DNA of 9,789 bases from Phycisphaerae bacterium (GTDB lineage Bacteria; Planctomycetota; Phycisphaerae; Phycisphaerales; SM1A02): NCBI GenBank assembly GCA_018665385.1, contig JABJDN010000005.1, forward strand, positions 1-9,789, given 5' to 3'. The notes under the pieces are model-generated. The model made no database searches and was not told the DNA's origin. It saw only the letters and a program-made list of their open reading frames with translations. Position 1 is the first letter of the stretch; every line of letters starts with the position of its first letter. Position numbers and translations under genes: made by a program. Below are positions 5,671 through 9,789 of the stretch, piece by piece.

Positions 5671-6378
5671 CTAGAATCCGCCGCTTCGCATCACTTTTAA
5701 ACTGTCAGGGAATGGATACGTAGCGAACACTCCAGTAGGTGCAATCTCCCACATGCCAAGCGATGGGTACATGTCGCCTCTATACCCAGATTCATACACT
5801 GTTCGCAAAACAGTTTCGAAGGTTGGCTCATTGCCATTTTCATCAACAAGCTTGTTTGACTTTGCTCCCAAGAAACAAACGCTCGCGCATGGCATGCGGT
5901 CCCACCTTCGTTCCACCATGTCAGCAATTGTTGAAAAACCTGCACTAATATCTTTGAGCGTAAAACTAGGTTGATGTAATGGGCGAAGCAATGCAAGCAC
6001 GTTCACTTCATCCATGTCGTACTTGAGCACCAGTACTTTATCTGGAGAGCGTTCAGCATAGACACGTGCATATTTAGTAATGCTTTCGTTATCCCACTGA
6101 CTTGTTGGAATCATTTCGCCAATAGTACTGATCATGCCATCACTATTGTCTTCAGGATTAACGCTACAAACGACTGTTCTGTACCTTCGTGCCATCATGT
6201 CTGAAAGCAAGAAGTGCCCCCATTGAATGCGGATTTGGTCGCGTTCTTTTGTGGCTTTTCTTGGGTCACCGCTTGGCAAAATCACAAGGCGATTTGCTTG
6301 GCGATCTGCTTCCATCAATATGTCACCATCACCGTCGTAAATTTTAGGTTGAGATTCTGTTTGTGAATTTGTTGACAT
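5671..6378 (-). CDS. Conserved-looking protein of unknown function, last gene of the pdh operon
   Basis: I do not recognise a named family for this 235-aa protein. It has no signal peptide and no membrane helix, so it is probably cytosolic. The first 20 residues are polar and probably disordered. A compact alpha/beta-looking core follows, with strand-like stretches NRLVILPSGDPR (29-40), RTVVCSVNPED (67-77), DKVLVLKYDMDEVNVLALLRP (113-133) and CASVCFLGAKSN (164-175). A C-terminal aromatic-rich segment follows (SGYRGDMYPSLGMW, then FATYPFPDSL), ending in RSGGF. My impression is that similar unannotated proteins occur in planctomycetes, but I cannot verify this here. The ATG at 6378 has a very good AAAGGAG RBS 7 nt upstream and lies 29 bp after pdhC, so cotranscription with the pyruvate dehydrogenase genes is likely. 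A regulatory, assembly or unrelated role cannot be told apart. Confidence 0.85.
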   Translation of the reverse strand: MSTNSQTESQPKIYDGDGDILMEADRQANRLVILPSGDPRKATKERDQIRIQWGHFLLSDMMARRYRTVVCSVNPEDNSDGMISTIGEMIPTSQWDNESITKYARVYAERSPDKVLVLKYDMDEVNVLALLRPLHQPSFTLKDISAGFSTIADMVERRWDRMPCASVCFLGAKSNKLVDENGNEPTFETVLRTVYESGYRGDMYPSLGMWEIAPTGVFATYPFPDSLKVMRSGGF

Positions 6379-6393
6379 GTTTGAGCTCCTTTG
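6379..6393 (-). promoter_or_regulatory. Strong RBS of the unknown pdh-linked gene
   Basis: The minus strand reads AAAGGAGCTCAAAC before the ATG at 6378. This is a near-consensus Shine-Dalgarno at 7-nt spacing, much better than those of pdhC or rny. It supports the chosen start and suggests efficient translation. Confidence 0.65.
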
Positions 6394-6407
6394 GTTTACA
6401 CAAGTTT

Positions 6408-7700
6408 TTACACAAGTAGAGAGGCTGGGTTTTCAATTAATTCTTTGAGCGCTTTTAAGTATAACGCTGCCATAGCACCATCGATTACTCTGTGATCTAA
6501 GCTGAGTGTTGCGGTCATTTCGTGACCCACCGCCAGTTCGCCATTTCGTACAACAGGCTTTTCTACGGCTGATCCTACTGCGAGTATCGCGGAGTTTGGA
6601 GGATTTATGATCGCAGTAAAGTTATCAACTCCGAACATCCCCAAGTTTGAAATCGTGAAGGTAGTGTCACCCATTTCTTCTGGGGAAAGACCTGTCTCAC
6701 GTGCCTTCTTTGATAAGTATTGAGACTCTTGACTGATGGTCCGAAGACTTTTCTGGTCTGCATGCTTTATGCTTCCAACAACCAGACCACCACCTCGTTC
6801 TTCGGGGAGTGCAATCGCAATTCCTACATTTACAGGGCCATGGTAGTGAATGCAATCACCACCAAACGAAGCATTAAACTCTGGGTGTGTTGCCATAGAG
6901 AGAGCGCAACAGCGAACAATAAAATCATTTACTGAAAGTTTAATTCCTGTGGCTGCTAATTGAACGTTTAATGTTTTTCGCATCTCCATTAATGGATCCA
7001 TATTAAACGTCATCGTTACTTGGTAGTGAGGAATTGTTTGTTTAGATTCTACTAAGCGCTTTGCAATAATTTGGCGCATGTTTGAAAGTGGCACAGAGCG
7101 ATCTTGTTGCCAAGGCGAAGACGCTACGAGGGGCTGAACTACTGCAGTAGCGATCGGTGCCGGTGCCACTGGTTGCGGCACTTTGGTAGTTTCTGCAGCC
7201 GCTGTTGTTTCGCAAGTAGTTGCTTCAGTTGCAACTTGTTGTAGAACATCTCGCTTAATGATTCTTCCAGAAGGTCCGCTACCTTGTATAGACGCTAAAT
7301 CAACGCCATGTTCCTCAGCTAATCGACGAGCAACAGGGCTTACACGTGGTCCGCCATATTGTTTTTGGCTAGGCGTATGAACCGTTGCAGTTGGGGCTTC
7401 TGCCTCTTTTGCTACAGGTATATCAGAACTTGATGGACTGTTGTCTGCCGTTGGCTCTTCGTCTTCGCTTGCGATTGTGGCAATAATAGTGCCGACATCC
7501 ACAGCTTCCCCTTCGTTAATGAGGAGCGACTCAACTTTGCCGTCATCAAATGACTGCAACTCCATTGTAGCTTTATCTGTTTCAATATCTGCAAGTAAAT
7601 CACCTGATGAAACCTCGTCGCCAACAGCTACATGCCAGTGAAGGATAGTACCCACTTCCATGGTGTCAGAGAGCCTAGGCATTGTTATTTCAATTGGCAT
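6408..7700 (-). CDS. pdhC: Pyruvate dehydrogenase complex E2, dihydrolipoamide acetyltransferase
   Basis: E2 forms the core of the complex and moves the acetyl group from the lipoyl arm to coenzyme A. The 430-aa product shows the standard order. One lipoyl domain spans about residues 1-78, with the lipoylated lysine K43 in ETDKATM. An Ala/Pro/Thr/Glu-rich linker spans about 79-115. A peripheral-subunit-binding domain lies at about 118-152 (RVSPVARRLAEEHGVDL ... GSGPSGRIIKRDV). A second flexible linker spans about 153-197. The catalytic acetyltransferase domain runs from about 200 to 430, with active-site DHRVIDG at 402-408 (H403, D407). Position downstream of E1 alpha and beta makes pyruvate the likely substrate; branched-chain 2-oxoacids are the main alternative. 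The ATG at 7700 begins the lipoyl domain directly (MPIEITMPRLSDTM) and lies 20 bp after pdhB, with only a weak GGAA upstream. Confidence 0.94.
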   Translation of the reverse strand: MPIEITMPRLSDTMEVGTILHWHVAVGDEVSSGDLLADIETDKATMELQSFDDGKVESLLINEGEAVDVGTIIATIASEDEEPTADNSPSSSDIPVAKEAEAPTATVHTPSQKQYGGPRVSPVARRLAEEHGVDLASIQGSGPSGRIIKRDVLQQVATEATTCETTAAAETTKVPQPVAPAPIATAVVQPLVASSPWQQDRSVPLSNMRQIIAKRLVESKQTIPHYQVTMTFNMDPLMEMRKTLNVQLAATGIKLSVNDFIVRCCALSMATHPEFNASFGGDCIHYHGPVNVGIAIALPEERGGGLVVGSIKHADQKSLRTISQESQYLSKKARETGLSPEEMGDTTFTISNLGMFGVDNFTAIINPPNSAILAVGSAVEKPVVRNGELAVGHEMTATLSLDHRVIDGAMAALYLKALKELIENPASLLV

Positions 7701-7720
7701 AACGCTACTATTCCGTTCGT

Positions 7721-8719
7721 TTAGGCGTTGTATGTAGCAGCACGAACTGCTTCACATATTTTTCGTGTATTGGGCAAGTACGCTTGCTCAAGATTTTGAG
7801 CGTACGGTGTTGGGACATCATCACTATGTACGCGATGCACATAATTATCAAGATCATCAAAACAGATAGAGTGAATTTGCGAAGCAATTTCTGAACCTAA
7901 TGAAGCAAACGACCAGGATTGGTCAACAACTACACACGCATTTGTTTTGCGTACAGAATCAACCATTGTGTCAATATCTAATGGACGAATTGTTCGACCG
8001 TCGACGACTTCGCAACTAATGCCATCTTTCGCAAGTTCTTCCGCCGCTTCTAAACAAAAGTGCAATGGACGACCAAAACTAATAATTGTGCAATCCGTAC
8101 CCGCGCGTCGAATCAATGCTTGCCCAAATGGAATTGTGTACTCTTCTTTTGGAACATGTCCAGTGGTAGAAAGCAGTCGCTCAGACTCAAGGAAAAACAC
8201 TGGGTTGTCATCACGAATTGCTGTCTTCAAAAGTCCTTTTGCGTCGTACGCGTCGTATGGAATTGCCATTTTTAGTCCTGGTACATTCGCATACATGGAT
8301 TCCACACACCAAGAGTGTGTAGAGGCAAGTTGTCCGCCCGCGCCATCGTTCCCGCGGAATACGATTGGGCAACCAAATTGGCCACCTGACATATACAACA
8401 TCTTTGCTGCGTTATTCAAGATTGGGTCTGCGGCAACAAGGCTAAACGACCAACTCATAAACTCAACAATAGGGCGAAGGCCTCGCATAGCAGCACCAAT
8501 AGACATTCCAGAAAATCCACTCTCGCTGATTGGAGTATCGATTATTCTTCGAGGGCCAAATTCATCGAGCATACCCTTACTTACTTTGTACGCGCCATTG
8601 TATTCAGCAACTTCTTCCCCAATCAAAAAGACTCGATTGTCGTTGCGCATTTCTTCGGACATCGCTTCGTTCAACGCATCTCTAAATTCAATAATTCTTT
8701 CAGTAGTTACTACACTCAC
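7721..8719 (-). CDS. pdhB: Pyruvate dehydrogenase E1 component, beta subunit
   Basis: With the alpha subunit this forms the thiamine-diphosphate-dependent E1 heterotetramer that decarboxylates pyruvate and acetylates the E2 lipoyl group. From the GTG at 8719 the product is 332 aa, normal for the family. It starts with a typical N-terminus (ERIIEFRDALNEAMSEEM), followed by the ThDP-site segment IGEEVAEYNGAYKVSKGM (33-50) with the family's conserved glutamates. Next come the TPISE motif at 62-66, FRGNDGAGGQLASTHS (121-136), and the C-terminal transketolase-like domain with VVDQSWSFASLGSEIA (264-279). I prefer GTG 8719 over an in-frame ATG at 8776. The ATG would add 19 unconserved residues and overlap pdhA by 61 bp, whereas the GTG overlaps the pdhA TGA as GTGA and has AGGGGG 6 nt upstream. 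This suggests translational coupling and equal expression of alpha and beta. Confidence 0.93.
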   Translation of the reverse strand: MSVVTTERIIEFRDALNEAMSEEMRNDNRVFLIGEEVAEYNGAYKVSKGMLDEFGPRRIIDTPISESGFSGMSIGAAMRGLRPIVEFMSWSFSLVAADPILNNAAKMLYMSGGQFGCPIVFRGNDGAGGQLASTHSWCVESMYANVPGLKMAIPYDAYDAKGLLKTAIRDDNPVFFLESERLLSTTGHVPKEEYTIPFGQALIRRAGTDCTIISFGRPLHFCLEAAEELAKDGISCEVVDGRTIRPLDIDTMVDSVRKTNACVVVDQSWSFASLGSEIASQIHSICFDDLDNYVHRVHSDDVPTPYAQNLEQAYLPNTRKICEAVRAATYNA

Positions 8720-8731
8720 GCTGCACCCCCT
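8716..8731 (-). promoter_or_regulatory. pdhB RBS and GTGA coupling site
   Basis: The minus strand reads AAGGGGGTGCAGCGTGA. A strong Shine-Dalgarno (AGGGGG) lies inside the last codons of pdhA, 6 nt before a GTG whose last two bases are shared with the pdhA TGA stop. This decides the pdhB start and indicates stop-restart translation. Confidence 0.7.
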
Positions 8732-9789
8732 TCTTCCAACATTTCCGGTTTTGACGTGCCAGTGTACGGGCCCCATGAATCTGTGTACACATCTTTGTAC
8801 AGTTCATCCATCGGCGTTTCTGGTGATTCGCTTGCCCACTTGACTGCTTCTTTTACTTGCGCCTTTACTTGCCTGTTCATTTGCTTCAATGCATCTTGGT
8901 TGAAGTCAAACTTTTCGGTCAAATATGTAATGAGTTGTGCTATGCAATCGATAGATTCTTCTTGTGCTTCTTCTTCTTTCGTGCGGTATTTTCGTGGGTC
9001 AGACATAGAGTGCCCTTTGTAGCGGTATGTATCTGCCTCTACGAAAAATGGTCTCGATTCTTCCCTACACCAATCCGCAATTGACTTAAATTTTTGGTAC
9101 ATGTTTACCACATTTTTTCCATCAACAATCGCATGGTTAATGCCGAATGCTTCAGACTTCACGTGCAGTTCGTTTGCCATTGATGTCCCACGCTCAATTG
9201 CTGTCCCCATTGAATAGCGGTTATTTTCCAGAACAAAAATCACTGGTAAATCTTGCAAACTTGCAAGGTTCATCGCTTCGTAGAAACATCCTTGGTTCAA
9301 TGCTCCATCGCCAAGATAACACAGTGTTACATGGTTTGATGTGCCACCCTTCATCAGTTCATCTTCGTATTTCGTTGCGAATGCTAAGCCAGTTCCGAGT
9401 GGCGTTTGCGCGCTCACGATTCCGTGACCCCCATACAAGTAATGGTCCGCATCAAACATGTGCATGGAACCACCTTTGCCTTTTGCGCAACCGCCAACAC
9501 GACCAAACATTTCTGCCATGCAGTGTTTCGGATCCATACCACGAGCAAGTGCATGGCCATGGTCACGGTATGCAAGGACCACGGGATCGTCGTCGTTCAC
9601 TGCAGCAATCGAACCGACTGCTACTGCTTCTTGTCCAATATAAATATGACAGAAACCGCCAATGAGGCGATTCTGATACGCCTGCATGGTTCGCACTTCA
9701 AACTCTCGAATCAATAGCATTTGACGAAGCCAGCCAAGCAGTACACCTTCGTTTGGAACCGGCGCCAATTCAATCTTGCTCAAATTCCG
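8716..9789 (-). CDS. pdhA: Pyruvate dehydrogenase E1 component, alpha subunit (5' end at or beyond the window edge)
   Basis: This subunit binds thiamine diphosphate and works with PdhB. Counting from the in-frame TTG at 9783 it has 355 residues, near the family length. Visible elements are LIREFEVRTMQAYQ at about 24-37; IGGFCHIYIGQEAVAVG at 41-57; YRDHGHALARG at 72-82; KGKGGSMHMF at 101-110; GGHGIV at 118-123; and the ThDP/Mg motif from GDG (158-160) through NQG to ENN (186-188). The loop YRYKGHSMSDPRKYRTKEE (253-271) corresponds to the phosphorylation loop of eukaryotic E1 alpha. The frame stays open to the last base (CGG AAT before the TTG), so the start could be TTG 9783 or outside the window. 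The stop overlaps the pdhB start. The operon promoter lies beyond the right edge. Confidence 0.93.
   Translation of the reverse strand, partial: RNLSKIELAPVPNEGVLLGWLRQMLLIREFEVRTMQAYQNRLIGGFCHIYIGQEAVAVGSIAAVNDDDPVVLAYRDHGHALARGMDPKHCMAEMFGRVGGCAKGKGGSMHMFDADHYLYGGHGIVSAQTPLGTGLAFATKYEDELMKGGTSNHVTLCYLGDGALNQGCFYEAMNLASLQDLPVIFVLENNRYSMGTAIERGTSMANELHVKSEAFGINHAIVDGKNVVNMYQKFKSIADWCREESRPFFVEADTYRYKGHSMSDPRKYRTKEEEAQEESIDCIAQLITYLTEKFDFNQDALKQMNRQVKAQVKEAVKWASESPETPMDELYKDVYTDSWGPYTGTSKPEMLEEGGAA

Noticed and set aside
8720..8776. Extended pdhB start at the ATG at 8776
   Set aside because: The 19 extra residues are the frame-shadow of the pdhA C-terminus and look nothing like E1 beta. GTG 8719 has a strong RBS and a GTGA overlap.
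7947..8843. 298-aa plus-strand ORF opposite pdhB/pdhA
   Set aside because: It lies across two firmly identified minus-strand genes and has no recognisable domain; a frame shadow.

Overview
The window looks like chromosomal housekeeping DNA from a Gram-negative (two-membrane) bacterium, moderately AT-rich by eye. I infer a Planctomycetota member, probably Phycisphaerae-like. The basis is the N-terminal NP-x3-R / SRRxRxxYIR layout and the duplicated module of the ABC-2 permease, the presence of ribonuclease Y in a cell with an outer-membrane barrel protein, and several genes with weak or absent Shine-Dalgarno signals. This is family-level recognition from memory, not a search result.

Layout from left to right. 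(1) Positions 1-409, plus strand: the C-terminal end of an outer-membrane beta-barrel protein, probably LptD. It overlaps tail-to-tail with (2) a minus-strand cluster read right to left: rny (RNase Y), efp (elongation factor P) and ksgA/rsmA (16S rRNA dimethyladenosine transferase). These three cover RNA decay, polyproline translation and ribosome maturation. (3) A 432-bp divergent intergenic region, 3385-3816. It contains a plausible plus-strand promoter with a dyad over its -35, a 72% GC structured island of about 50 nt, a plausible minus-strand promoter pointing back through that island, and a small hairpin plus T-run just before the next gene. (4) 3817-5655, plus strand: a 612-aa ABC-2 type permease made of two tandem copies of the same module, with no ATPase beside it. 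(5) A minus-strand pyruvate dehydrogenase operon read right to left: pdhA (E1 alpha, reaching the window edge), pdhB (E1 beta, joined by a GTGA overlap), pdhC (E2) and a conserved-looking gene of unknown function.

The pdh genes encode the decarboxylase and acetyltransferase parts of the complex that turns pyruvate into acetyl-CoA. The E3 dihydrolipoamide dehydrogenase is not in the window. The unknown 235-aa gene has the strongest RBS of its neighbourhood and sits 29 bp after pdhC, so it is probably co-expressed with the complex.

I see no mobile element, CRISPR array, tRNA or rRNA. No obviously new multi-gene system is present. The best candidates for something undescribed are the structured intergenic element at about 3637-3745 and the uncharacterised pdh-linked protein.
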